Shown here: in pieces, positions 1-12,059 of the stretch
Layout: each line of letters starts with the position of its first letter
Numbering within the stretch: position 1 is the first letter of the stretch
Program-made: the position numbers and the translations under genes
Assembly (NCBI GenBank): GCA_038133845.1
Contig: JAYPUA010000014.1
Location: forward strand, 1-64,000
DNA length: 64,000 bases
Direction: 5' to 3'
DNA from: JAYPUA01 sp038133845
GTDB taxonomy: Bacteria > SAR324 > NAC60-12
The notes under the pieces: generated by a model
Told to the model about the DNA's origin: nothing
Database searches by the model: none
What the model saw: the letters and a program-made list of their open reading frames with translations, nothing else

Positions 1-54
1 AAGCTCAGCAATGAGTGTAGCTGACCGGTACTAATCGACCGTGTGGCTTGACTC
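1..54 (+). rRNA. rrl: 23S ribosomal RNA, 3' end (partial)
   Basis: The window opens inside the last bases of a 23S rRNA. The stretch around 24-52 (GACCGGTACTAATCGACCG followed by TGTGGCTTGA) matches the conserved 3' terminal helix of bacterial 23S rRNA. The exact 3' end is not certain by a few bases. A 5S gene follows 80 bases later, so this is the tail of an rRNA operon on the plus strand. Confidence 0.9.
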
Positions 55-133
55 ATCTCGAAGACCTCTGGAATTCTCAATAATGTGACTGAAGATCTCA
101 TTTCCGAGAGCTGATGCCTCGGTTTGATTTTAT

Positions 134-255
134 TGGGTCGGTGCCCAAGGCGGGGGGGAAACACCCGTTCCCATCCCGAACACGGAAGTAAAGTCCCCAA
201 GCGCCCATGGTACTGCCGAGGAAGCTCGGCGGGAGAGTCGGTCGGTGCCGTCCCA
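134..255 (+). rRNA. rrf: 5S ribosomal RNA
   Basis: The 5S core signature CCCATCCCGAACACGGAAGT is present at about 170-189, followed by the conserved CATGGTACTGC segment. The two ends are complementary over the terminal helix (TGGGTCGGTG near the start, GTCGGTGCCGTCCCA at the end is the matching region). The length of about 120 bases is normal. It lies between the 23S tail and two tRNA genes. The boundaries may be off by one or two bases. Confidence 0.92.
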
Positions 256-302
256 CTAAAGTCAATCCGAGGCTTTGTTGTTTGCAGTCTCAGATTGAGC
301 AC

Positions 303-389
303 GCCGAGATGGCGGAACTGGTAGACGCACCAGACTCAAAATCTGGCGGGGGCAACCCCGTGGGGGTTCGATTCCCCCTCTCGGCACCA
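303..389 (+). tRNA. tRNA-Leu (anticodon CAA)
   Basis: The acceptor stem pairs GCCGAGA (303-309) with TCTCGGC (379-385), followed by the discriminator A and an encoded CCA (387-389). The anticodon loop reads CTCAAAA, giving anticodon CAA. The molecule has a long variable arm, as expected for a class II leucine tRNA, and a GGTTCGATTCC T-arm. It sits 47 bases after the 5S gene and 16 bases before tRNA-Pro, so it is probably part of the same primary transcript. Confidence 0.96.
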
Positions 390-405
390 ACGAAAAGATC
401 GTTTT

Positions 406-482
406 CGGGGTGTAGCGCAGTCCGGTAGCGCGCCTGCTTTGGGAGCAGGATGTCGGGGGTTCAAATCCCTCCACCCCGACCA
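406..482 (+). tRNA. tRNA-Pro (anticodon UGG)
   Basis: The acceptor stem pairs CGGGGTG (406-412) with CACCCCG (472-478), followed by the discriminator A and an encoded CCA. The anticodon stem CCTGC/GCAGG closes a loop TTTGGGA, giving anticodon TGG. The T-arm GGTTCAAATCC is normal. The gene is a standard 77-base class I tRNA. Confidence 0.96.
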
Positions 483-487
483 GCATT

Positions 488-514
488 TGTCTGAACCTCT
501 CCGGTTTTCAGACA
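488..514 (+). terminator. stem-loop after the tRNA genes, possible terminator
   Basis: An 8-bp perfect inverted repeat TGTCTGAA (488-495) and TTCAGACA (507-514) with an 11-base loop starts six bases after the CCA of tRNA-Pro. There is no T tract directly after it, so it could be a processing or protective hairpin rather than an intrinsic terminator. Confidence 0.4.
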
Positions 515-578
515 GTCCGAAAAACGCCGCTCGGCCCTCTTAGTTTTCCCGCAGATCAAGATTTCCCTCTCTAAAGTC

Positions 579-803
579 ATGAGTCCCCAACCGTTATCGA
601 TTCGCAAGCCTCAGAAGCAGTCTTCTCCCGTGACCCAAGACCAGATCGACCAAGCGGTCGCCGAATTCTTTGCACAAGGGGGAGAGGTCAAGCGTTTGGA
701 CCCGACCCCTAACTTTGACTCCAGGCGTCGTGTGAACCTGGAGCGCAATATCTCTGGAGTGGAACTGGACGACTGGGACGCAGAGTTGGAGGTCGATCTC
801 TGA
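579..803 (+). CDS. small conserved-looking protein of unknown function, 74 aa
   Basis: The reading frame encodes a 74-residue acidic protein with no signal peptide or membrane segment. Residues 20-40 (QDQIDQAVAEFFAQGG followed by EVKRLDP) resemble the pattern 'helix, F-x-A-x-G-G-x-V' seen at the start of several small gamma-proteobacterial proteins, including the RNA-polymerase-binding SutA family. The similarity is short and may only show a shared fold. The C-terminus is strongly acidic (LDDWDAELEVDL). No good Shine-Dalgarno is visible. It stands alone between the tRNA genes and a convergent gene. Function is not assigned. Confidence 0.6.
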   Translation: MSPQPLSIRKPQKQSSPVTQDQIDQAVAEFFAQGGEVKRLDPTPNFDSRRRVNLERNISGVELDDWDAELEVDL

Positions 804-842
804 GGGCATGTCCTCAAATGAGGGGATATTGATGGGATTTCT

Positions 843-1490
843 TTAAAGACGCCCCAGTCGCTTCAGGCGTCTTCGGTAGGACTCTATGGCTTCTGCAGAA
901 GCCTCCATCCCAAGACCGAGCAACTCCTGCTGAAAGTGAGTCGTGCTAGCCTTGGGAGCCTCCTTCATCAACTCAAGGAGGCAAGCCAAAACCCCAGGCT
1001 CGAGCTGACGGTGAAGGGGTTCACGGAGTTCTTCAACAGCCTCCGTGCTCAAACGATAGGCGTGGGACACATCTTGGGGCAACTCTCCTGACTCCAGTAA
1101 CTCTCGAATCTCTTCAGCCTCACGGCGACTCAGCTGACTCACCTCACGTAGCGGCTCGACTCCGGACTTGCGACACCACAGGCGCAGTGTGTTCGGATTC
1201 ACTCCAGCCGTTTCCGCAACGGTCTTCAGCGACCGCCCTTCGGCCACCTGAGCAATCAGCAACGCCCGCTCTCCCTCCTGCAACCGGACACCGCCCTGCT
1301 TTCGTGACGAATCGGCCTGAAGAACCTCGCCCTCTGACTGTGGCCCCATCAACTGCTGAATTCGCTTGACCTGAGGGAGCGGAACTCCCAATCGCTTGGC
1401 GACTGTTTCCGGGGCTTCCTCTGCATCAAGGGCAATGGCCACTTGAATCGTGATCCATTCTTCGGTGGAACGGGGCGGTGAGTTGGGCAT
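843..1490 (-). CDS. protein with helix-turn-helix-like segments, unknown function, 215 aa
   Basis: The protein has two segments that look like helix-turn-helix units: residues about 17-45 (APETVAKRLGVPLPQVKRI) and about 78-110 (SLKTVAETAGVNPNTLRLW). Both follow the pattern of transposase or sigma-like DNA-binding helices. A third helical part with recombinase-like spacing covers residues 125-160. No catalytic domain is visible. The start at 1490 is an ATG divergent from the pentapeptide gene, with 81 bases between them. It may be a multi-HTH DNA-binding protein; a remnant of a mobile-element regulator is the alternative. The DNA-binding idea is inference from pattern only. Confidence 0.65.
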   Translation of the reverse strand: MPNSPPRSTEEWITIQVAIALDAEEAPETVAKRLGVPLPQVKRIQQLMGPQSEGEVLQADSSRKQGGVRLQEGERALLIAQVAEGRSLKTVAETAGVNPNTLRLWCRKSGVEPLREVSQLSRREAEEIRELLESGELPQDVSHAYRLSTEAVEELREPLHRQLEPGVLACLLELMKEAPKASTTHFQQELLGLGMEASAEAIESYRRRLKRLGRL

Positions 1491-1571
1491 CTTGGACGTT
1501 CTGATCCTTGCAATTCCTCAGGGTTTGTGTCCGTCTATTGGATATCTCACTCTCTTGGGAGACACAAGCAA

Positions 1572-2093
1572 GTGCCGGTAGAAGAAATAGACAGAATGTT
1601 GGAGTTGCATCGACTTTGGGTAGAAAGCGAGCGGGTCGAAGGGGAGCAGGCGAAGCTGGCCCAGATGGACCTGACCGGGGTTGACCTGGCTGGAGCGTTG
1701 CTCTGGGGAGCGGATCTGGAAGAGGTGAGCCTGGAGGGCGCCAACCTGGAGCGGACGATCTTTCAGCATGCGAACCTCAGCGGGGCCAACTTGCGTGGGG
1801 CCAACCTGGAGCGGGCCAACCTGTGGGGCGCGTACTTGATGAAGGCGAACCTACGGGAGTGCCGAATGGGAAGGGTGCAGGCAAAGTTTGCAGACTTTAG
1901 CGGTGCCGATTTGACCAACGCCGACTTGCGACGCGCGAACCTGTGGGGCGTCAATCTCAGCCAGGCGACGGTTGCACATCCGGATCACGAACCTCTTCGC
2001 TTCGTCGGAACCAACCTGCAGATGGCGACTTGGACCGATGGCCGCAAGTGTCAGCGCGGATCCGTCGGACGCTGCATCTGGGAAGCGCCTTAA
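1572..2093 (+). CDS. pentapeptide-repeat protein
   Basis: From about residue 25 the protein runs in A(D/N)LxG-type five-residue repeats (ADLEEVSLEG, ANLSGANLRG, ADLTNADLRR), which fold into a right-handed quadrilateral beta helix. The N-terminal helix VEEIDRMLELHRLWVES is the usual leader of this family. A GTG start at 1572 is chosen because GGGAG at 1557-1561 sits ten bases upstream and because it matches the normal N-terminus; a GTG at 1527 would add 15 residues. The product is cytoplasmic by appearance. Members bind proteins such as DNA gyrase, but most are uncharacterised. It converges with and overlaps the next gene by four bases. Confidence 0.85.
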   Translation: MPVEEIDRMLELHRLWVESERVEGEQAKLAQMDLTGVDLAGALLWGADLEEVSLEGANLERTIFQHANLSGANLRGANLERANLWGAYLMKANLRECRMGRVQAKFADFSGADLTNADLRRANLWGVNLSQATVAHPDHEPLRFVGTNLQMATWTDGRKCQRGSVGRCIWEAP

Positions 2094-2425
2094 AACGTCC
2101 CGGACATCCCTTCCTTGAGCCGCGTGCGTCCTTCGGCAAAGCCAATGGCCCGGTAGGCGGCCTGCTTGGCCTGTTCACAACGCTCGCATTCACATCCTAC
2201 ACCATCCTCATGAAGTGCCGCCTCCACAGAGAGCAGCAGCTCCTTGAGCGCATCATAAAGCATCGGTGCGGCAGTGATCAGGTGCGCATCCGGAGCCATG
2301 GCGTCTTCGTCACGGTTTTGAACTGCGGCGACCTTTTCCCCTTCCGAGGAGTACACCACGAACTCTCCCGGAGTGCCGTGATGGTATTTCTCCTGCCAGG
2401 GAGTCGTGGATGTGGAAAGGGTCAT
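2090..2425 (-). CDS. small protein with a phage-type 'AAPxLYxAL' motif, 111 aa
   Basis: The middle of the protein (HLITAAPMLYDALKELLLSV, about residues 47-66) matches a short motif that is common in small phage and prophage proteins of unknown role. It is followed by a cysteine-containing helix (CECERCEQAKQAAYRAI). The start codon overlaps the stop of the upstream methyltransferase as ATGA (2422-2425), so the two are probably translationally coupled. No function is assigned. No other phage genes are nearby, so this may be a stray domesticated gene. Confidence 0.65.
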   Translation of the reverse strand: MTLSTSTTPWQEKYHHGTPGEFVVYSSEGEKVAAVQNRDEDAMAPDAHLITAAPMLYDALKELLLSVEAALHEDGVGCECERCEQAKQAAYRAIGFAEGRTRLKEGMSGTF

Positions 2426-3297
2426 GCGCTCTCCTGATGACGATAGACAAGCAGCCGGTAGGTCTTGAAACGGAAGAACTGGGCACCGTTGGTGTTCCCG
2501 GAGAGGTACTTCCGGTGGGCCTGAGAGATCTTCCTCTCAAAGACTTTGCTGAACCCTGCAGAAAACCGGGGGTAGTTGCTCCGGAAGTAGTAGGAGAACG
2601 CATGCCAAGTGGGGGCAATCAACTCCTGAATCAGGTCCCGCATGATGTCCAGAGAAGGCGCGGTCTCCCGGGTGATCTCCATCTCATGGACCTGCACGAA
2701 GGGCTGGCTGTTGATGAAGGTCTGGAAGCGTTGCCAACCGTGTCCCCCGCTGATCGGGCTCTTTTCGCCAGGAGCAAAGGGCTGCCCATCTGGGGCCTCG
2801 TCCCGCTTGAAGAAGTCACAGATCAGCAGCGCTCCGTTCGGGTTGAGCAAGGTCCGGGCGACCTCGAACGCCCTTTCGAGCAGCAGGTACTGAAAGCTCT
2901 CGCTGAAGAGCAGCAGGTCATAGCGTTTGTGGGTTTCCAGGTCTTCAAAGCGACACTCAAACACATGGGCCCGATCGCCCAGGCGCTTGCGGGCATGCTC
3001 GGTGAGCTTCGGGCTTGGAGAAACACAGTCCACGGTGTACCCGCGCTCAACCAGAACCTCGGCAAACTTTCCGGAACCGCAGCCCACATCAAGGATGCTC
3101 TGGACGCCTTCCGGAATATGCTGCAAGAGCAGGTTTGCATAGTTTTCCTGAGCCTGCCGCACATTGGCCGGGAGTACCTCCAGGCCTTCCGGCCAGTAGC
3201 CGTAGTGCAGGTAGTCTGTACGGTAGACGTGTCGGGCGAAGGCCAGACCGATGTCCAGACCGATTTCCTTGAGTTCAACCTTGTGTTGCAGTTTCAC
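2422..3297 (-). CDS. SAM-dependent methyltransferase (class I)
   Basis: The protein has a Rossmann-type methyltransferase core with motif I ILDVGCGSGKFA at residues 68-79, an acidic residue at the end of strand 2 (VDCVSP region), and a downstream motif LLICDFFKRDEAPDG. Total length is 291 residues, with a C-terminal extension (residues about 230-291) of basic character. The substrate is unknown; the fold is shared by methyltransferases acting on small molecules and lipids. It lies 73 bases after gapA on the same strand and overlaps the following small gene by four bases. Confidence 0.85.
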   Translation of the reverse strand: MKLQHKVELKEIGLDIGLAFARHVYRTDYLHYGYWPEGLEVLPANVRQAQENYANLLLQHIPEGVQSILDVGCGSGKFAEVLVERGYTVDCVSPSPKLTEHARKRLGDRAHVFECRFEDLETHKRYDLLLFSESFQYLLLERAFEVARTLLNPNGALLICDFFKRDEAPDGQPFAPGEKSPISGGHGWQRFQTFINSQPFVQVHEMEITRETAPSLDIMRDLIQELIAPTWHAFSYYFRSNYPRFSAGFSKVFERKISQAHRKYLSGNTNGAQFFRFKTYRLLVYRHQESA

Positions 3298-3341
3298 GGG
3301 CGGTCCCTGAGGAGGAAGGAGGTTCTCGGTTCCGGAGGAGG

Positions 3342-3360
3342 CGAGGGCCGGAAGCCCTCG
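3342..3360 (-). other. stem-loop between gapA and the methyltransferase gene
   Basis: A 7-bp perfect stem CGAGGGC/GCCCTCG with a five-base loop lies 11 bases after the gapA stop. There is no T tract on the minus strand after it. It could stabilise the gapA message 3' end or slow transcription into the methyltransferase gene. Confidence 0.4.
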
Positions 3361-3370
3361 TCTCGGAAGC

Positions 3371-4378
3371 TCAGCGCTGGCTCATGTAGTCGATCAGGTC
3401 GAGCAGACGGTGGGAGTAGCCCATCTCGTTGTCGTACCAGGAAACGACCTTCATGAAGGTGCCGCTCAGGCCAATTCCGGCTCCGGCATCAAAGATCGAG
3501 GAGTAGGCACTTCCAATGAAGTCCGAGGAGACCACCTCGTCATCGGTATAGCCGAGGATGCCCTGCAGCGCTCCTTCCGAAGCCGCCTTCATCTGGCCAC
3601 AGACCTCTTCATAAGAGGTACTCTGAGAGAGCCGAACGGTCAGGTCCACCACGGAGACGTCTGCGGTGGGAACTCGGAAGGCCATCCCTGTCAATTTCCC
3701 CGCAACCTCCGGAATGCAGAGCGCCACGGCCTTGGCGGCTCCGGTCGAGGCCGGGATGATGTTCTGAAAACCTCCCCGGCCGCCGCGCCAGTCTTTCTTG
3801 GAGGGACCATCCAACGTGGGCTGAGAGGCCGTGACCGCGTGTACGGTGGTCATCAGGCCTTCCTCAATGCCGTAGTTGTCGAGCAGAACCTTGACCACGG
3901 GCGCGAGGCAGTTGGTAGTGCAGGAAGCGTTGGAGACCACATGATCCGTTGCCGGGTTGTACTTTTCGTGGTTTACGCCCATCACAAAGGTCGGGATCTC
4001 CTTCGACTTCGCCGGTGCGGAGATGATGACCTTCTTGGCGCCGGCCTCGATGTGCTTGGAGGCTCCCTCCGTGGTGGTGAAGATGCCAGTGGACTCGATC
4101 ACGTAATCCACGCCCAGGTCCCCCCAGCCAAGCTGAGCCGGATCCTTCTCTGCCAGACACTTCACGGAGTTTCCGTTCACGACCAACTCTCCCTCCCGGG
4201 CCTCGACACTTCCGGCAAAGCGACCGTGGGTGGAGTCGTACTTCAGCAGGTACCCCAGGTTGTCGGAGGGGACGAGGTCGTTGATTGCGACAATCTCCAG
4301 GTTGGGAGATTTCAGGGCGGCACGCATCACCATCCGTCCGATGCGTCCAAAACCGTTGATTCCGATACGAATTGCCAT
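3371..4378 (-). CDS. gapA: glyceraldehyde-3-phosphate dehydrogenase, NAD-dependent
   Basis: This is the glycolytic enzyme that oxidises glyceraldehyde 3-phosphate to 1,3-bisphosphoglycerate. The N-terminus MAIRIGINGFGRIGR is the nucleotide-binding loop, and the N-D pair at residues 33-34 is typical of NAD-preferring forms. The catalytic cysteine lies in SNASCTTN (C153). The length of 335 residues is normal. The start at 4378 is chosen over an upstream in-frame ATG at 4444 because it gives the family N-terminus and is preceded by AAGGAAG. It follows rpiA on the same strand with a 128-base gap that contains GC-rich hairpins, so it may have some independent control. Confidence 0.97.
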   Translation of the reverse strand: MAIRIGINGFGRIGRMVMRAALKSPNLEIVAINDLVPSDNLGYLLKYDSTHGRFAGSVEAREGELVVNGNSVKCLAEKDPAQLGWGDLGVDYVIESTGIFTTTEGASKHIEAGAKKVIISAPAKSKEIPTFVMGVNHEKYNPATDHVVSNASCTTNCLAPVVKVLLDNYGIEEGLMTTVHAVTASQPTLDGPSKKDWRGGRGGFQNIIPASTGAAKAVALCIPEVAGKLTGMAFRVPTADVSVVDLTVRLSQSTSYEEVCGQMKAASEGALQGILGYTDDEVVSSDFIGSAYSSIFDAGAGIGLSGTFMKVVSWYDNEMGYSHRLLDLIDYMSQR

Positions 4379-4506
4379 GTTCTTCCTTTCGTTGAATGAA
4401 GCGGGACGATCCCGGTTGAAGGGGCTCCGAGCAGTCCGGAGCAAGGTATTCTTTCGCTGGTGACAGAGAACTCAGCTGCTTTCCATGAAGCGAGCCCGGC
4501 GCCAAG

Positions 4507-5184
4507 TCAGGATGCGTTGCGTTTCGTAGTCCAGGTGTTGGTACCGTCCGAAACAATCAACGTGGTGCACAAGTTGATAAAGAGCCCGTTCTCTACCACG
4601 CCAGGGATCAAGTTCAATTGAGCCTCCAGCCGCTCCGGATCTTCGATAGCTCCGAAGTGACAGTCCAGGATGACATTCTCTTGATCCGTGACTACAGGCT
4701 TCCCCCCGGACTCCCGGAACACAGGGTTTCCGCCGAGGTCCGCAATTTTTCGGGCAACCAGCGGCCAACTGAACGGAATCACCTCAACGGGCAGAGGAAA
4801 GGCTCCCAGGCGAGAGACCTCCTTGCTGGCGTCCACCACGATGATTTCTTCCGTGGAAGCCGAGGCGACGATCTTCTCCCAAAGCAGCGCCGCACCACCT
4901 CCCTTGATCAACTGGAGTTGAGGGTTCACCTCATCTGCGCCGTCAATGGTCAGGTCCACTGTGGTTGTCTGATGAAAGTCAATCAGTTCGATGCCTTCTT
5001 CAATCGCAAGATCCCGGGTTGCACGAGACGTGGGAATCCCCTGAATCCGCAGGCCTGCGCGCACCCGGACTCCAAGCTGCCGAACAGCTTCCGCCGCAGT
5101 TGAACCAGTGCCCAGCCCGACGACCATTCCGGACTGGATTTGCTCCACAGCTGCCCGTGCTGCCAGCCGTTTGGCCTCACTCAT
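4507..5184 (-). CDS. rpiA: ribose-5-phosphate isomerase A
   Basis: The enzyme interconverts ribose 5-phosphate and ribulose 5-phosphate in the non-oxidative pentose phosphate pathway. Family motifs are clear: phosphate-binding GTGSTA at residues 25-30, DGADEV at 81-86 and KGGGAALLWEK at 94-104, which holds the catalytic lysine and glutamate. At 225 residues it is full length. Its ATG overlaps the tkt stop (5181-5184), so translation is coupled to transketolase, which uses its product. Confidence 0.96.
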   Translation of the reverse strand: MSEAKRLAARAAVEQIQSGMVVGLGTGSTAAEAVRQLGVRVRAGLRIQGIPTSRATRDLAIEEGIELIDFHQTTTVDLTIDGADEVNPQLQLIKGGGAALLWEKIVASASTEEIIVVDASKEVSRLGAFPLPVEVIPFSWPLVARKIADLGGNPVFRESGGKPVVTDQENVILDCHFGAIEDPERLEAQLNLIPGVVENGLFINLCTTLIVSDGTNTWTTKRNAS

Positions 5185-7232
5185 GCGTCGCTTTGCTCAT
5201 CATCCAGTGGTTGTTCTTCCAAAAGGGCCAGAACGTCCTCCACAATCCGGTCGGTGGTCAGTTCGTAGTGAGCAAACAGCTCGTCTCCCGGAGCGGACAT
5301 GCCAAACTCGTCGATCCCGATCACGTGATCGGCGTATTGATACCAAGGACGTGTGACTCCAGCTTCGACGACCACCAGATAAGCGGAGAGTGGGAGGACG
5401 CCTAGCTGATAGTCCAGGCTCTGCTTCTCGAAGCGTTCCAGGCAGGGCATCGAAACGTGCCGCACCGCCAGGCCCTCCTGAGAAAGACGTTCACAGGCCT
5501 CCTGCGTGATGCCGCCTTCCGAACCGGTGGAGATCAGGATGACCTCCGGATCGTCGCCATAGTTGCGGACGATGTACCCGCCGCTGGCAACTTCATACGG
5601 ATCAAACCCGTTGCTACGGTTGAGGATTGCGGTCTTTTGACGGGTGAGCAGAATCGCGCTTGGGTGCGTTTGACTTCCTTCCTGCTCCAGCATGCAGGCC
5701 CAGGCCGCAGCAGTCTCCAGACCATCGGCTGGTCGCCAGACTTCCAGCCCCGGGATCAGACGCAAGGCCCAGTGCTGCTCAATGGGCTGGTGCGTCGGAC
5801 CATCCTCTCCGACGCCTATGGAGTCGTGAGTAAAGACGAAGACGCTAGGCAGGTGCGAGAGCGAGGCCAGGCGCAAGGTAGGGCGCATGTAGTCGGAGAA
5901 GACCTCGAAGGTGCCGCAGTAGGGCAGCCACCCTCCAAACAGGGCCATTCCGTTGACGATGCCTCCCATCCCGTGCTCACGGATGCCGAAGTGAATGTTG
6001 CGGCCGGCGAAAGCGGGGTCTGGAAGCGTCAGGTCGGAAACGCTTGCCGGGCGGATGCTCTCGGCACTCTTGAGCAGCGTCTTGTTGCTTGGCTCCAGGT
6101 CCGCAGAACCTCCCACCAGCGCGGGCACAAGCTCGGCGATCTTTTGAAGCACCGCTCCGGAGAGGTTGCGTGTGGCGTCGGCTTTCTCGCCGACTGCTTC
6201 GACCAGCGCGTCTAGCAGGTCCTCCGGAATCGTCCGCTCCCAGTGCGCGTCCCAGAGTTGGGCCGCGTCCGGATTCTGCCTGGCCCACGTGCGGAAGGCT
6301 TCCTGCCAGGCGTCATACTCTTCTTGGTTGGCCTGTGCCCGGAGCGCAAACACGTCCCGGACCTCATTCGGTACATGAAAGGCCTCCGCAGGCCAGCCGA
6401 CGAGTTCCTTGGCTGCCTGAATCTCATCGGCACCGAGCGGGGCTCCATGCGAGTCGGAGGTGTCTGCCTTGGAGGGGGCTCCCTTGCCAATGGTTGTCCG
6501 GGCCAGCACCAGAGAGGGCTGCATGGTGTTGGAGGTCGCCGACTCCAGCGCTGCAGCGATGCCTTCCGGATCATGACCATCACACTCGATGGTGTGCCAT
6601 CCGTAGGCTTCAAAACGCTGTCGAACGTTCTCGCTCATCGAGACGCTGGCGCGCCCTCCGATGGTGATGTCGTTACAGTCGTAAAGTGCGACCAGGTTCC
6701 CCAGCTTGAGGTGTCCTGCCAGCGAGGCAGCTTCGGAGGCGACGCCTTCCTGCAAATCTCCATCGCTACAGAGGACAAAGGTCCGAGCCGTGACCAAGGG
6801 GGCCTGCTGGTTGAATCGAGCGGCGAGCATCCGGGCGGCGAGGGCCATGCCGACTCCGTTGCTGAAACCGGCACCAAGAGGCCCGGTTGTACACTCGACC
6901 CCCGGGGTCAGTCCCGCCTCCGGATGTCCGGGAGTGATGCTGCCTTTTTGCCGAAACTGCTGCAGATCCTCCAGCGAAACCTCATAGCCACTCAGGTGCA
7001 GCATGGAGTAGAGCAGCATGGAGGCGTGCCCGGCAGAGAGCACAAAGCGGTCCCGATTCGGCCACTGAGGGTCTTGAGGTTGGTAGCGCAGGAAGCGGGT
7101 CCAGAGCACAGTGGCCAGGTCGGCCATGCCCATCGGCGCTCCGGGGTGTCCGGAGTTGGCCTTTTGCACCGCATCAGCGGCCAGGAAGCGGATGGTGTTG
7201 GCGCACAGGTTGTGTTGTTCAGGTGTCAACAT
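5181..7232 (-). CDS. tkt: transketolase
   Basis: Thiamine-diphosphate enzyme that transfers two-carbon units in the pentose phosphate pathway. The conserved SGHPGAPMG is at residues 27-35, the ThDP/Mg site DGDLQEG at about 157-163, and the pyrimidine-domain signature DSIGVGEDGPTHQP lies near residue 470. At 683 residues it is slightly longer than E. coli TktA. It is followed without a gap by rpiA and preceded by a thioesterase gene 22 bases upstream, and all three lie downstream of rpoC on the same strand. Confidence 0.96.
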   Translation of the reverse strand: MLTPEQHNLCANTIRFLAADAVQKANSGHPGAPMGMADLATVLWTRFLRYQPQDPQWPNRDRFVLSAGHASMLLYSMLHLSGYEVSLEDLQQFRQKGSITPGHPEAGLTPGVECTTGPLGAGFSNGVGMALAARMLAARFNQQAPLVTARTFVLCSDGDLQEGVASEAASLAGHLKLGNLVALYDCNDITIGGRASVSMSENVRQRFEAYGWHTIECDGHDPEGIAAALESATSNTMQPSLVLARTTIGKGAPSKADTSDSHGAPLGADEIQAAKELVGWPAEAFHVPNEVRDVFALRAQANQEEYDAWQEAFRTWARQNPDAAQLWDAHWERTIPEDLLDALVEAVGEKADATRNLSGAVLQKIAELVPALVGGSADLEPSNKTLLKSAESIRPASVSDLTLPDPAFAGRNIHFGIREHGMGGIVNGMALFGGWLPYCGTFEVFSDYMRPTLRLASLSHLPSVFVFTHDSIGVGEDGPTHQPIEQHWALRLIPGLEVWRPADGLETAAAWACMLEQEGSQTHPSAILLTRQKTAILNRSNGFDPYEVASGGYIVRNYGDDPEVILISTGSEGGITQEACERLSQEGLAVRHVSMPCLERFEKQSLDYQLGVLPLSAYLVVVEAGVTRPWYQYADHVIGIDEFGMSAPGDELFAHYELTTDRIVEDVLALLEEQPLDDEQSDA

Positions 7233-7254
7233 GGGCTGTTTCGGGAGTCCGATG

Positions 7255-7698
7255 TCATGTGGAAGAGAGTTGTGTCAACTCGATGTCATCTTGCAGGCGC
7301 CGGAAATCTGGCGGAATTTCAGGGCGTCCAGAGGCATTGAGTACCGTGCCGGTCACCCGCGCCCAAGCAAAGGGCCGGGGCCGGCTCAACGGTTTGAGGG
7401 TCTGCACGAATGTGAAGCGAACCCGGGTCACGGCCTCGACGGCCAGGGTCACGAGGAAGCGGTCCCGGCTTCTCAAAGAGTGAAGAAAAGCCAGATCGAT
7501 CTTGGTGACAACTGGACTGAATCCGCGGCTCCAGAGGTCGTCCAACGAAATCCCACGTGCGTGCAGGTACTCATGCCGAGCATGCTCGAGGTAGTTTTGG
7601 TACACGGCATTGTTCACTACCCCAAAGCGATCCAACTCGTAATCCCGGACCTCCAGCTCCAGCGTGAAGCACGGCCTTGGCTCCGGGAATCGAGGCAT
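7255..7698 (-). CDS. acyl-CoA thioesterase, 4HBT hotdog family
   Basis: A 147-residue hotdog-fold protein. The motif YELDRFGVVNNAVYQNYLEH (about residues 20-39) is the active-site segment of the 4-hydroxybenzoyl-CoA / YbgC / DHNA-CoA thioesterase family, with the conserved acidic residue and VVNNAVY loop. The natural acyl-CoA is unknown; plant and cyanobacterial DHNA-CoA thioesterases share this form. It starts three bases after the rpoC stop, so it is almost certainly on the rpoC transcript, an unusual position for such an enzyme. Confidence 0.85.
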   Translation of the reverse strand: MPRFPEPRPCFTLELEVRDYELDRFGVVNNAVYQNYLEHARHEYLHARGISLDDLWSRGFSPVVTKIDLAFLHSLRSRDRFLVTLAVEAVTRVRFTFVQTLKPLSRPRPFAWARVTGTVLNASGRPEIPPDFRRLQDDIELTQLSST

Positions 7699-7701
7699 GC
7701 C

Positions 7702-11958
<4,257 letters not shown>

Positions 11959-12010
11959 CGCTTCTCCTTGTAAATCAGCTAAATCTTCCCGGAACCTGCC
12001 GGCGTCTTAC

Positions 12011-12053
12011 AAAAATCGAGATACTCTCCCGGAGGCGTTTTGCTCCGAGAGAG
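12011..12053 (-). terminator. terminator-like hairpin between rpoB and rpoC (attenuator candidate)
   Basis: On the minus strand CTCTCTCGGAG (12053-12043) pairs with CTCCGGGAGAG (12034-12024) over 11 bp including one G-T pair, with an eight-base loop. A run of five T follows eight bases after the stem (12015-12011). It lies just after the rpoB stop. The displaced T run weakens it as an intrinsic terminator, so partial termination or an RNA-processing site is possible. Confidence 0.5.
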
Positions 12054-12059
12054 CCTGAA

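Noticed and set aside
124..486. Short open frames over the 5S and tRNA genes
   Set aside because: The DNA is fully explained by the structured RNA genes.
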